A stretch of 64,000 nt of DNA from positions 434,001 to 498,000 of the forward strand of contig NZ_FOBB01000001.1 in the NCBI RefSeq assembly GCF_900109685.1, written 5' to 3'. The notes under the pieces were generated by a model. It made no database searches, was not told the DNA's origin, and saw only the letters and a program-made list of their open reading frames with translations. A program made the position numbers and the translations under genes. Numbering within the stretch: position 1 is the first letter of the stretch; every line of letters begins with the position of its first letter. Positions 47,628 to 56,321 of this stretch are shown here, piece after piece. The stretch comes from Chitinophaga rupis (GTDB taxonomy: Bacteria > Bacteroidota > Bacteroidia > Chitinophagales > Chitinophagaceae).

Positions 47628-50249
47628 TTATTTAGCAACTACCAGTTTCCTGGAATATTGTTGCTGCTGGCCTTGTACTGTAATTAAATACACTCCTGAC
47701 TTCAGATCGCTTGTAGAAAGAACTAACTTCTGAGTGCCTTTATCAAATTGTTTATTCAGGGCAACTGTTTTTACCAGATGTCCACTCATATCCACCAGTT
47801 GAACGGTCAGATGCTGGGGTTCATAAATATCCAGCTTAAGGCTCACCTCATCTGCCACAACCGGATTAGGATAAGGATCTTCTACTTTAAAAGTTTGTTG
47901 TTCATCTACTCCGGGCGGACGGTTATACCGCAAGAGAGAATCTATATTCAAAGTATCTATCTGCTCATAGAATGATCTTGCCGCAGCAGTAGCTGCCTGG
48001 TAAGTACCGCTATGACAGAAATTGGATACCGCCGTTGCCGTTTGCGCGCCGTAGGCAGGGCCGGGCGTTATAAGCGGTGTAAAGCGTTTTAGAATAAACC
48101 GGCTGTTTAAGGTCACATTGGGGTTGGTGATCACAATATCACCCTGCGCCTGCAAGGTAACCGTAAAGTTACCCGGAGTAGTGATAAGCTGGTCGGTAAT
48201 ATAAATATTACTGTAAGACCTGATGATAGTATCGTGATCAAAGAAAGTGCTCGGTATACTAATGTTATCACCGCCTTCCACAAAATTAGTGGCGCCCAGG
48301 TCGCCGGGTATTTTTTCTATGTTGGCCGGCGGCACCAGGTAAGTATAAGACAACATGTTTATGGCCGGCTGACCATTGGCATCCAGGTTTTTGGAAACTG
48401 CTACTACCAGTAGTTTTACAAATAAGCTATCTCCAAAGCCCATTACGGGTATTCCCATATCTGATACCTCTCCATCATCATAATGGCCGATCCCTCTCAC
48501 CCGGTACATGCCTGCTTTAAAATTAGAAAAGTAATCCAGTGGTAAAAAGGGTGAAATAACCGTAGGGCGGGGATGGTTCTTATCTGTTACCGGGAATTTT
48601 TCCAGCATTTGCATGTTAACGGGGTTATAGCCCTGGCATTCACAATTACAGTTGGGAACTACTATACCCAGCCAGTTATGCTTATAAGCAAAGGCAGCGT
48701 AAATTTTCGTTTTGCTTTCATCCACATTAAACGCAGGGTTAAAAGCATATTTTAAATTCTCCTTAAGCTTAAATAACATCCGGTACTTGTAAGCAAGCTG
48801 AAAGGGCGATACCGGTGTATTCTCAACACAGGGCGGATAATAAGTACCATAACCCTGCGCGTCCTCCCCGGTCGTGTAGGTGATCTTAGGCGCTTCCAGC
48901 AAGGAAAAAACACCCATAGTTTCATTGTACATGGGATAGTCAACTGAAGGAGGCACCGGGCGTGGCGGCACACCATCATTATACTCCGGCCTGGTGCTGG
49001 CATTCAGGCTGCCAGGAGTGGCAAAGTTAAACGCAGCGCCGGGCAATGCACGCTGGTCAGTGACCTGCCCCTTTAATGCCATTTGGGCATGAATAACATA
49101 AGGCATAGGCGGTATAGAAGGGCTGTCTTTTTTCTTGAACAGGGAAGAAACAAAGCTGGTAAGTTTAGCCACTACCGTTATAACCGTCATGTAATAGTTA
49201 CCGCTGCTTTGCGAAAGGGAAGTAAGAAAGCTGGTAGCATCCATACCGGTTTTGACATTGTTGTAAAATTTATTCATGTCTTCCAGTATGGTGGGATCCT
49301 TCTCATTAACACGGGCCAGCGCCTTCTGATAATCGGCTATCATGGCATCCAGCGTTTTGTACATCAGCATACCTGTGGTAGCGGTGCCGGCATCATTGCG
49401 GTAAACAGAGGCCAGGTAATCATCATTCTGATCCAGCACTACGGTGCCATTGGAGTAATGGGCGATGGGATCGCTGATGCCCAGCAGGTTACCGGACAGC
49501 ACTACATCCAGCTGGTTAATGGTTTTAAACTCTACCTGCAGGGCCGATTCAAATACACAGGTACAGGGATCATAGTTGGTTTGAAAATCTGCATAAAAAA
49601 ATTCATAATCAAAACCCGGGTATACCGCAGGCGTTGTTATGCTGGTATACTTGGTCTTCATATCCATAGTGGATGCTGCAATGGCATCGTAGCTATGGAA
49701 TAAACCGGATACCTTCAGGTTTGCCTGGTTGGGATTATTAGCCACAGGCGCCTTAAACCCGATCTTTACATTAATGGCCTGGTTGGCACCTAAACCCGGC
49801 AAAGCCGCCACCACTCTTAAGGTGCCGCTATACTTGTTGTACAGCACCATATAGGGGCCAGGCGCTGCCACCGGATTGTTACTCTGGTCTGCCAGGTAAC
49901 CAAAATCACGCTTTACTAATTCCCACCCATCTTCCGGACGGAAATCGCTGGCCGTACCTAAAGCCAGGTGCTGGGAATAAGGCAGGTTAGGCCGGTAAAA
50001 AAAGTTGGTGATAGGGCTGTATTGCGCATAACCTGTATTTTTAACAGTCAGCAGCTGCTGCCTCCAGTCAAAAGTATTCACTTTGTAACTTAATCCTGGT
50101 GTGTAAGGCACCGGTTTGGTAGAAATAGGATTGCCATTGCTGCCATTAAGAGGACAGGGGGATTGGGCCTTGAGCGGCGAGGTACTTAAAGCCACTGCAA
50201 GCGCTAGCATCGTAATACAAAATAGAGATCTCATCATGGATTGTTTCAT
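47628..50249 (-). CDS. Large secreted protein with type IX sorting domain
   Basis: 873 residues. Signal peptide near 1-29 (ending 'PLKAQS'). The middle has no family that I recognise but is rich in aromatic and Asn residues typical of surface proteins. The last about 85 residues ('DPYPNPVVADEVSLKLDIYEPQHLTVQLVDMSGHLVKTVAL', 'GVYLITVQGQQQQYSRKLVVAK') are a type A T9SS C-terminal sorting domain, so the mature protein is exported and held on or released from the surface. It lies 31 bp after the lipoprotein gene at 50281, in the same operon. Confidence 0.85.
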   Translation of the reverse strand: MKQSMMRSLFCITMLALAVALSTSPLKAQSPCPLNGSNGNPISTKPVPYTPGLSYKVNTFDWRQQLLTVKNTGYAQYSPITNFFYRPNLPYSQHLALGTASDFRPEDGWELVKRDFGYLADQSNNPVAAPGPYMVLYNKYSGTLRVVAALPGLGANQAINVKIGFKAPVANNPNQANLKVSGLFHSYDAIAASTMDMKTKYTSITTPAVYPGFDYEFFYADFQTNYDPCTCVFESALQVEFKTINQLDVVLSGNLLGISDPIAHYSNGTVVLDQNDDYLASVYRNDAGTATTGMLMYKTLDAMIADYQKALARVNEKDPTILEDMNKFYNNVKTGMDATSFLTSLSQSSGNYYMTVITVVAKLTSFVSSLFKKKDSPSIPPMPYVIHAQMALKGQVTDQRALPGAAFNFATPGSLNASTRPEYNDGVPPRPVPPSVDYPMYNETMGVFSLLEAPKITYTTGEDAQGYGTYYPPCVENTPVSPFQLAYKYRMLFKLKENLKYAFNPAFNVDESKTKIYAAFAYKHNWLGIVVPNCNCECQGYNPVNMQMLEKFPVTDKNHPRPTVISPFLPLDYFSNFKAGMYRVRGIGHYDDGEVSDMGIPVMGFGDSLFVKLLVVAVSKNLDANGQPAINMLSYTYLVPPANIEKIPGDLGATNFVEGGDNISIPSTFFDHDTIIRSYSNIYITDQLITTPGNFTVTLQAQGDIVITNPNVTLNSRFILKRFTPLITPGPAYGAQTATAVSNFCHSGTYQAATAAARSFYEQIDTLNIDSLLRYNRPPGVDEQQTFKVEDPYPNPVVADEVSLKLDIYEPQHLTVQLVDMSGHLVKTVALNKQFDKGTQKLVLSTSDLKSGVYLITVQGQQQQYSRKLVVAK

Positions 50250-50280
50250 TTGGGTGAAGGAATTGATATAGTATGTCGGG

Positions 50281-51015
50281 TTATTTTCTCAGTCCTTTAA
50301 AAACATGGGCCACAGGCGACTGATAGAGGCCATCATCATAGGATTGATAGTTAATGATAAGCGTGTCTTTTATAAAATACATTTCCCCATTGGGCGCGCC
50401 GCAATCTGCAGTACCGCCGCTTCTGAACAAAAGTCTTTTATAGCCGGTATAATAGGTATCAAAATACCGGGCGCAATGCCGGTAGGTATCAGACAGATAC
50501 AGACCATTATAGTATGCATTTGCCGCACAGGTATTTATAATGTAGATGCTGCTGTCCCGGTTATCTGTAATACCGTTGAAAGTACCATTCCATGCAGTAT
50601 TACAGGGGCTAAAAAAATGCAGGGTCTTATGAAAGGTTTTAGTCGTATCTACCCCTGCTGCGCTGCGGTAAGTAATGGCAAGGGATACCGGTATATTTTC
50701 CCCGTCAGTCAGGAACATGCCCGGGAAAGAAAGCTCAAACTGTTTTTTGCTATAAGTACCGCTACCCACTTGCCATTCATAGCGGGTTACAGGAGAATCC
50801 AATGCAGTAAACCTTACTACAGTTGTACAAACCGTATCGGTTGCATAATACAGCCAATCGTCTGCTATATGGTCAAAACTTTCTTCAAAAGAAATGCCTT
50901 TATTAAAGGTATCAACAGGAGGCAGCGGCGGCACAGGAATATCTCCGGGTTTTGAACAGGCCAACAAAAAAGCCAATAAGGCTGCGGGTAACAAATAGTT
51001 ATTTGAGGATCTCAT
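50281..51015 (-). CDS. Lipoprotein of unknown function
   Basis: 244 residues. Lipobox 'LLACSKP', proline-rich linker, then a domain with a PKD-like strand pattern ('GISFEESFDHIADDWLYYATDTVCTTVVRFTAL', 'YEWQVGSGTYSKKQFELSFPG'). It has eight cysteines in all, several possibly paired. First gene of the operon with the T9SS protein, which suggests a surface-anchored partner. A perfect 7-bp palindrome (CAGGTTA/TAACCTG, 51022-51038) lies just before the start. The function is unknown. Confidence 0.6.
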   Translation of the reverse strand: MRSSNNYLLPAALLAFLLACSKPGDIPVPPLPPVDTFNKGISFEESFDHIADDWLYYATDTVCTTVVRFTALDSPVTRYEWQVGSGTYSKKQFELSFPGMFLTDGENIPVSLAITYRSAAGVDTTKTFHKTLHFFSPCNTAWNGTFNGITDNRDSSIYIINTCAANAYYNGLYLSDTYRHCARYFDTYYTGYKRLLFRSGGTADCGAPNGEMYFIKDTLIINYQSYDDGLYQSPVAHVFKGLRK

Positions 51016-51111
51016 ACAGTACAGGTTATCCTAACCTGCATTAAGATATGTAATCATTCATTATTTATTGTGATGGGTAACATTAAGTAATTGTTATGTC
51101 TGCACGTAATA

Positions 51112-51146
51112 AAAAAGCGCTCCGGCTTATACCGGAACGCTTTTCA
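51112..51146 (-). terminator. Terminator of TonB receptor 1
   Basis: AAAGCGCTCCGG, 6-nt loop, CCGGAACGCTTT, with T6 on the minus strand. It is a near-duplicate of the hairpin at 47581-47610, 3.5 kb away. Confidence 0.9.
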
Positions 51147-51166
51147 GAAAACAATATATTAAGCAC

Positions 51167-54100
51167 TTAGAAACTATATCTCAAGCCTAACTGCATCTGG
51201 TGGCGTGATGCGAAGAAGTCCTTGGAGTAAGGCGCTCCCGGATCAGACCAGGTGTATTTAGGATAATCGGTAGCTGCATTGGCCGGTTTGGCAACTGATG
51301 TTAAACCTACACTGGCAGTAGAGTTAAACGTGTTGGGTGAAAAGTACTGGATACCCCAGTTTTTGTTCAGCAGGTTGGTCAGGTTCACAATATCATAAGT
51401 AAGTGTGATAGTGTGGGTACGGTTACCGGCTTTCAGGTTAAAGTCCTGTGTAAAGCGGAAGTCGGCCTGCGTGTTCCAGGGAGTGCGGCCGCCATTACGT
51501 TCAGTGAACTGGCCACGGCGGCTGCTCAGGTATTTATTGCCATCAATGTAGGCATCAAAGGCTGCAGCCTGTTGTACGGCAGTAGCGCCACCGGGTTTAT
51601 CAACAAAGAAGTTAGCCGTTTCACCCTTGTTGGGTATGTATGCCAGGCTAACCTGCTGCGGTGTGCCCTGTATAGTAGTATTCAGGAAGCCATAAGAGAA
51701 CGGTACACCGGAAGAGGTATTGAAGAACAGGGCAAAGCTGGAAATGAACTTGCCTTTCTTATTCCAGTCCAGGCGGTAGTTAGCCGTAGCTACTATGCGG
51801 TGGCGGATATCAAAGTTAGAATAGGCCAGCTGCGGGTTGTTGGGATTCAGCGCCTGGTTCAGCTGCCAGTTAGATTCCATGGAGTTACGGATACCATTGG
51901 TAATGTCTTTAGACTGGCCGTACGTATAGGCTGCCATTACATTCAAACCAAAACCAAAACGTTTGTTCACCTGGCCGGTAATGCTGTAACGGTAACCCTG
52001 GTCTGTGTTAGACAGCTGGTAGGCATTGGTATACAGCGGGTTTATTTTACTACCACTGAAAATAGGCTGCTGGTGCTGTTTATCATATGCTTCGTAATAG
52101 ATAGGATTATCTACCAGGTTCACCTGCTGGAAACGCAGGTCATGAATGGTTTTGGTATAGATACCTTCTACGGTGAAACGCCATTGGTCAGGAGTGTTGT
52201 AATCCAGCGCCAGGCTGCTTCTCCACATCTGCGGCATTTTAAAGTTGTTGTCTATCAGATCCACCTGGGTGGCGCCTTTTGCATCATGCACATCTTTACC
52301 CTGTGCAGTTACAAATTGCGCTATACCGTTAGGAGAAGTAGAAACAGGGTTGGAACCCGCTACAGGACGGTCTGTAGGACTTGTATAACCAAACTTGGTA
52401 TCATATGCACCATAAGTTACACCATTGTTGTAATAGGCATAACCTAACCAGGCAAACGGAATACGGCCGGTGAATAAGCCGGTACCACCGCGCAGTACAA
52501 TACTCTGGTCGCCTTTAATATCATAGTTGAAACCTAAACGCGGAGAGATCTGTACATTATTCAGGTAATCATTCTTAATGTCCTTGGGTAAGGTGTAAGA
52601 ATAAGTAGTGCCAAAATTAGGATCTACCGGTGAGCCGGTGGTTTTATCACTCAGTGGCTGCATGTTGGGCAGGTAGGTATAATCCAGGCGGATACCAGGC
52701 GTTAATTTGAAATGGTCGCCCAGCTGAATTTCATCCTGTGCATACAGGCTATACAGCTGTACTTTAAATTCTGCCGGCGGGTTAGCCATTATATAGTCGC
52801 GGGTATTGTTGGTATAATTAAAGTTGCCGCGTACACGGGAAGGCTCATCAGCCAGGAAAGCGTCTACGGAATTATAATCCACACGGCCATTCCAGGAGTT
52901 CACAAAACCGTAGGTAATATTATAGAGCTCATTGTGCGTACCAAGGGTAATGTTGTGGTTGCCTTTGAAGATGGTTACGTTATCGGTAAACTCAAAGGTT
53001 TTCTGCTTCATATTAAAGATGCTGGCCTCACGGTCTGTACCCAGGAAAATGGTGCCGGCGCCTGATTTTATCTGGATCTGCGGTACAGCAGGATCAGAAA
53101 CCGGATCGCGGTAATCATGAATGCTGGAATAGCCAACAATTAAATTGTTGGAGATGGTATTGGAAAACTGGCTTTTCAGCTCGGCTACCGTAGAAGTCTG
53201 GTTGTTCACCTGTTTGTAGTCAATACCACCGAAACGGAAGTTCTGCTGATCGCGCTCCAGGTTAGTGGCCTGTGAGGTAATGGTATTGTTACGGATAGAC
53301 AGCTGGTGCTTGTCGCTGATATGCCAGTCTAAACGGTTAAAGAACTTGTTGGAGTTGGAGTAAATGCTGGTATTACCATATGTACCGGCATCAATACCTA
53401 ACGACTGCATGTGCTGGGAGATCTGTTCTGCCTGCGCTACGCTTATCAGAGGCATGTCTGCGGAGCCGGCAGCCAGGATCACAGGATCGCGGCGGCGGGT
53501 AATTTCCGCATTGCTGAAGAAGAACAGCTTATCTTTTATAATGGGAAAGCCTACACGAACACCGGTCTGGTAATCGTGAAAATCAGACGGCAGTTTGGAA
53601 CCATCACCGGCATTGTTCTTACCGATCATAAAAGCGCCACGGCCATAACCGTACACGGAGCCATGGAACTCATTGGTACCGCTGCGGGTAACGGCGTTAA
53701 TACTACCGCCTAAGAAGTTACCGATCTTCACATCATACGGCGCCAGGTATACCTGTATATCCTGGATAGCATCCAGTGATACCGGGTTGGTACGGGTGCT
53801 GCTGCCCGGCTGACCGGAGCTGTTGGTTTGCCCGCCCAGGGAAGGGCTAAAACCAATAGCATCATTATTGATAGCGCCATCCAGCGTTACGTTGTTATAA
53901 CGGAAATTGGTACCCAGGAAAGAGTTGTTATTGCTTTGCGGTGTAACGCGGGTAAAATCCTGTAAGCTACGGCTAAGACTGGGCAAGGTTTTCAGTTGCT
54001 CCTGTCCTATACGGCCGCTTTTGGGGCCGGTGTTGCCTACTACCACTACTTCAGTTAAAGCAGTAGACTCTTCTTCCAGCTTAAAGTTAAAGTTGCTGGC

Positions 54101-54403
54101 ACCAAGGCCCAGGTTAATATCGCCCCGTTCGTCTTTTTTATAACCTATAAAAGATACGCTGATGGTATAAGGCCCACCGGGATTCAGGTTAGGTAAAATG
54201 TAGCGGCCATCGGCATTGGTCTGTGCCCCGGCTTTAGCGCCGGTGCTGGTATTTACGGCTACAACCGTAACACCGGGCAGGTTTTCACCTTTGGCATTGG
54301 TTACCTTCCCTGTGATCTGGGAAGTGGTGACTTGTGCGTACAAACCGGTAGTGGTAAGCGTAAAACCGGCCAGTAATAAAAATGCGTAGAGAATCCTGTT
54401 CAC
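51167..54403 (-). CDS. TonB-dependent receptor 1, Oar-like
   Basis: 1078 residues from the GTG at 54403. An upstream GTG (54439) would put the -7 box inside the gene, so the promoter decides the start. Signal peptide 'RILYAFLLLAGFTLTTTGLYAQ', then a carboxypeptidase-like beta-domain ('GKVTNAKGENLPGVTVVAVNTSTGAK', 'FIGYKKDERGDI'), plug ('VVVVGNTGPKSGRIGQEQLKTLPSLSRSLQDFTRVTP', 'AINAVTRSGTNEFHG'-like) and a barrel of the Oar/CirA type ending 'MQLGLRYSF'. No SusD partner is encoded beside it. Pho-box-like promoter; substrate probably phosphate-related. Confidence 0.9.
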   Translation of the reverse strand: MNRILYAFLLLAGFTLTTTGLYAQVTTSQITGKVTNAKGENLPGVTVVAVNTSTGAKAGAQTNADGRYILPNLNPGGPYTISVSFIGYKKDERGDINLGLGASNFNFKLEEESTALTEVVVVGNTGPKSGRIGQEQLKTLPSLSRSLQDFTRVTPQSNNNSFLGTNFRYNNVTLDGAINNDAIGFSPSLGGQTNSSGQPGSSTRTNPVSLDAIQDIQVYLAPYDVKIGNFLGGSINAVTRSGTNEFHGSVYGYGRGAFMIGKNNAGDGSKLPSDFHDYQTGVRVGFPIIKDKLFFFSNAEITRRRDPVILAAGSADMPLISVAQAEQISQHMQSLGIDAGTYGNTSIYSNSNKFFNRLDWHISDKHQLSIRNNTITSQATNLERDQQNFRFGGIDYKQVNNQTSTVAELKSQFSNTISNNLIVGYSSIHDYRDPVSDPAVPQIQIKSGAGTIFLGTDREASIFNMKQKTFEFTDNVTIFKGNHNITLGTHNELYNITYGFVNSWNGRVDYNSVDAFLADEPSRVRGNFNYTNNTRDYIMANPPAEFKVQLYSLYAQDEIQLGDHFKLTPGIRLDYTYLPNMQPLSDKTTGSPVDPNFGTTYSYTLPKDIKNDYLNNVQISPRLGFNYDIKGDQSIVLRGGTGLFTGRIPFAWLGYAYYNNGVTYGAYDTKFGYTSPTDRPVAGSNPVSTSPNGIAQFVTAQGKDVHDAKGATQVDLIDNNFKMPQMWRSSLALDYNTPDQWRFTVEGIYTKTIHDLRFQQVNLVDNPIYYEAYDKQHQQPIFSGSKINPLYTNAYQLSNTDQGYRYSITGQVNKRFGFGLNVMAAYTYGQSKDITNGIRNSMESNWQLNQALNPNNPQLAYSNFDIRHRIVATANYRLDWNKKGKFISSFALFFNTSSGVPFSYGFLNTTIQGTPQQVSLAYIPNKGETANFFVDKPGGATAVQQAAAFDAYIDGNKYLSSRRGQFTERNGGRTPWNTQADFRFTQDFNLKAGNRTHTITLTYDIVNLTNLLNKNWGIQYFSPNTFNSTASVGLTSVAKPANAATDYPKYTWSDPGAPYSKDFFASRHQMQLGLRYSF

Positions 54404-54421
54404 GTCTTTTGAATTTTGACG

Positions 54422-54477
54422 CAAACGTACCCTTGCCACATTATGCGTATGTTAACGGAATATTAAATTAATGTTAA
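54422..54477 (-). promoter_or_regulatory. Pho-type promoter A (TonB receptor 1)
   Basis: Minus-strand heptamers TTAACAT (54471-54477), TTAATAT (54460-54466) and TTAACAT (54449-54455), separated by exactly 4 bp each. A gap of 19 nt follows, then TACGTTTG (54422-54429), a perfect TAnnTTTG -7 box. The third heptamer covers the -33 position, as expected for an activator that replaces the -33 contact. Confidence 0.85.
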
Positions 54478-54479
54478 CT

Positions 54480-54743
54480 CGCAGGCGCAACTATGATCTC
54501 CAGAGCATTACAGATCAATTATGATGTGATATGTACTGTTTTTACGGGTTTAAGGCTGATAGAATCTTATATTATCAAGGTTTAAGGTTAAGGAATGAGC
54601 ATCCCCTGCGGAGGTTAACCCCGTTCAGTTCGCATATTCTCCGAAAGTAAATAAGCAGTGTTATGGGATTGTTACGGGAATATTAAGTTTAGTGTTGATG
54701 TAAAAAAAGATGGCCCCTGTACGGCGCCACCTTTCTTATCACT
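54480..54743. other. Long leader/intergenic region upstream of TonB receptor 1
   Basis: No ORF with a start and usual codon choice. It carries the distal Pho-type promoter (54642-54686). Between the two promoters there is a minus-strand CCTTAACCTTAAACC stretch of unknown meaning. Confidence 0.5.
54642..54686 (-). promoter_or_regulatory. Pho-type promoter A2 (distal)
   Basis: Heptamers TTAATAT (54680-54686), GTAACAA (54669-54675) and ATAACAC (54658-54664), 4-bp spacers. The middle one ends 19 nt, and the last 8 nt, before TACTTTCG (54642-54649), one mismatch from TAnnTTTG. This is the same arrangement as promoters B and D, where a fourth heptamer lies 8 nt before the -7 box. It reads towards TonB receptor 1. 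Weaker than promoter A. Confidence 0.6.
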
Positions 54744-54779
54744 ATAAAAAAAACCGTCCCGCTAAAAAGCAGGACGGTA
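54744..54779 (-). terminator. Terminator of the receptor 2/beta-helix operon
   Basis: On the minus strand ACCGTCCTGCT, loop TTTT, AGCGGGACGGT followed by eight T. It insulates the operon from the distal promoter of TonB receptor 1. Confidence 0.88.
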
Positions 54780-54850
54780 CTTGAACAGTTTATGAAAATC
54801 TACGCTTACGCTTAATTAAATAAACAAACTCATTTATTACCGGAACGCTA

Positions 54851-56278
54851 TTAATATGCGGTAGCGTTCGGGTTAAAGTTTGTCCAGGTAGCTAACCAGG
54901 TATCGCCTTCTGCAAAAGCACCTACATAAGTAACTTTTGTAAAGAATGCATCTGCTACTTTAGCATCCGCAAAAGCAGCTTTGTTCAGCAGCGGAGATCC
55001 GGCCTGGGGCTTGGGATCGATCGCTGTTAAGCTGGTCAGGTTAGTTAATTTCAGATCTGCAGCTGTGTTCAGGCTAATATCATTTGCAAAGGCAGCGGTA
55101 GTGAACCAGGCAGTTACATCAAAGGTAACTGTTGTTACAACTCTGTCCAGCTTCTTGGAAGATGCCATACCGATGAAAGTATTTTTAACAGCCTGTGTAC
55201 CGGCAACACTGGCGTTGATGGTTTGATCGCCATCCAGCAGTAAACCGGTAGGGAAACCTGCGATCACAGAGTTGTACAATGACAGCTGGCTGGCGCGGCG
55301 GATGTGCGCACCTCTTTTAAATACATGGCCGGCAGGTAAAGTACCATCACCTATAACACCAGGACCCAGGATGGTCATATTGGAAAATACCGGGGCAGTA
55401 TTAGGACTGCTGGGAGTTGCCGGCGGATTTTCTTCGTTATCAGACTCAAAACCATTGGATGCACCGGAAGCGTTTGTAACGTCAGACAGGTCTTTGTTAC
55501 GGATACTAACGCCAAACTGTACTTTACCTCTGAAACCATTGTCTGTATCAAAATCATCATCCACACCGCTGAAAGCTACCAGGTATTTGGCATTTACAGT
55601 ACCGCCAAACCACTCGTAAGAGTCATCACCGGAATAGCTTACCTGTATATGATCTATAGTAGTACCTGAACCAACAGCTACAAAAGTAAGACCGTTCAGT
55701 TCTGAGTTAGCTTCTGTTGATAACGGAATACCACCATATTCAATACGAACATATTTCAGTGTACCTGAGTTATCGCTGTCATCATCGCCACCACCTATGA
55801 TATCATCTTTATAAGAATCACGGTCGGCAGCGCTAAAACCTTCCACCACGCGGCGGCCGGCTACACCATTCCAGGTAGTATTTACTTTAGCTTTACCTAC
55901 CAGTACAATACCACCCCAGTCACCATGTGCTCTTGCGTTGGCAGCCTGGTTGGAAGTAAATACGATGGGCTTATCGGTAGTACCGGCAGCCATTAATTTG
56001 GCGCCTTTGGTAACGATCAGGGTAGCTTTGGTACCTTTAATACCTTTGATAATAGTACCGGGTTCAATGGTAAGGGTAGCATTGTTCTTTACAAATACCA
56101 CACCATTCAGGTAGTGTACTTTATCGGCTTTTAAAGTAATGCTGGTAGTAACGGAAGTTTTTAAGGTATCCGGGTTGTCGCCACCACCAGCGGGCGGGTT
56201 AGGATTGTTGTCATCATCGCTGCTGCAGGATGCCAGAGCCAGTGCGCCGGCAAAGGCAAGTAACGCAAATTTCTTCAT
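54851..56278 (-). CDS. Beta-helix lipoprotein paired with TonB receptor 2
   Basis: 475 residues from the ATG at 56278 (an ATG two codons earlier is possible). Lipobox 'ALASCSSDDDNNPNPP' with an acidic/proline linker. The body has short repeated beta turns: 'LNGVVFVKNNATLTIEPGTIIKG', 'HGDWGGIVLVGKAKV', 'YVRIEYGGIPL', 'FVAVGSGTTIDHIQVSY', with 'DDFDTDNGFRGKVQFG'. That is the look of a right-handed parallel beta-helix with Asp-rich loops. No enzyme motif is seen. It lies 43 bp after TonB receptor 2 in one operon and has no SusD similarity, so it may be the surface binding partner in place of SusD. Confidence 0.75.
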   Translation of the reverse strand: MKKFALLAFAGALALASCSSDDDNNPNPPAGGGDNPDTLKTSVTTSITLKADKVHYLNGVVFVKNNATLTIEPGTIIKGIKGTKATLIVTKGAKLMAAGTTDKPIVFTSNQAANARAHGDWGGIVLVGKAKVNTTWNGVAGRRVVEGFSAADRDSYKDDIIGGGDDDSDNSGTLKYVRIEYGGIPLSTEANSELNGLTFVAVGSGTTIDHIQVSYSGDDSYEWFGGTVNAKYLVAFSGVDDDFDTDNGFRGKVQFGVSIRNKDLSDVTNASGASNGFESDNEENPPATPSSPNTAPVFSNMTILGPGVIGDGTLPAGHVFKRGAHIRRASQLSLYNSVIAGFPTGLLLDGDQTINASVAGTQAVKNTFIGMASSKKLDRVVTTVTFDVTAWFTTAAFANDISLNTAADLKLTNLTSLTAIDPKPQAGSPLLNKAAFADAKVADAFFTKVTYVGAFAEGDTWLATWTNFNPNATAY

Positions 56279-56321
56279 GTGCATTCTTTTTTGTGTAAGC
56301 AATTATAAAATTGGTGTTAGA

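Noticed and set aside
51070..51100. ATAACAA and TTAATGT in 11-bp phase upstream of the lipoprotein at 50281-51015
   Set aside because: No third matching heptamer and no -7 box at the required distance.
51413..52447. Long plus-strand ORF of 344 codons
   Set aside because: Antisense to TonB receptor 1, with no family pattern; codon shadow of the real gene.
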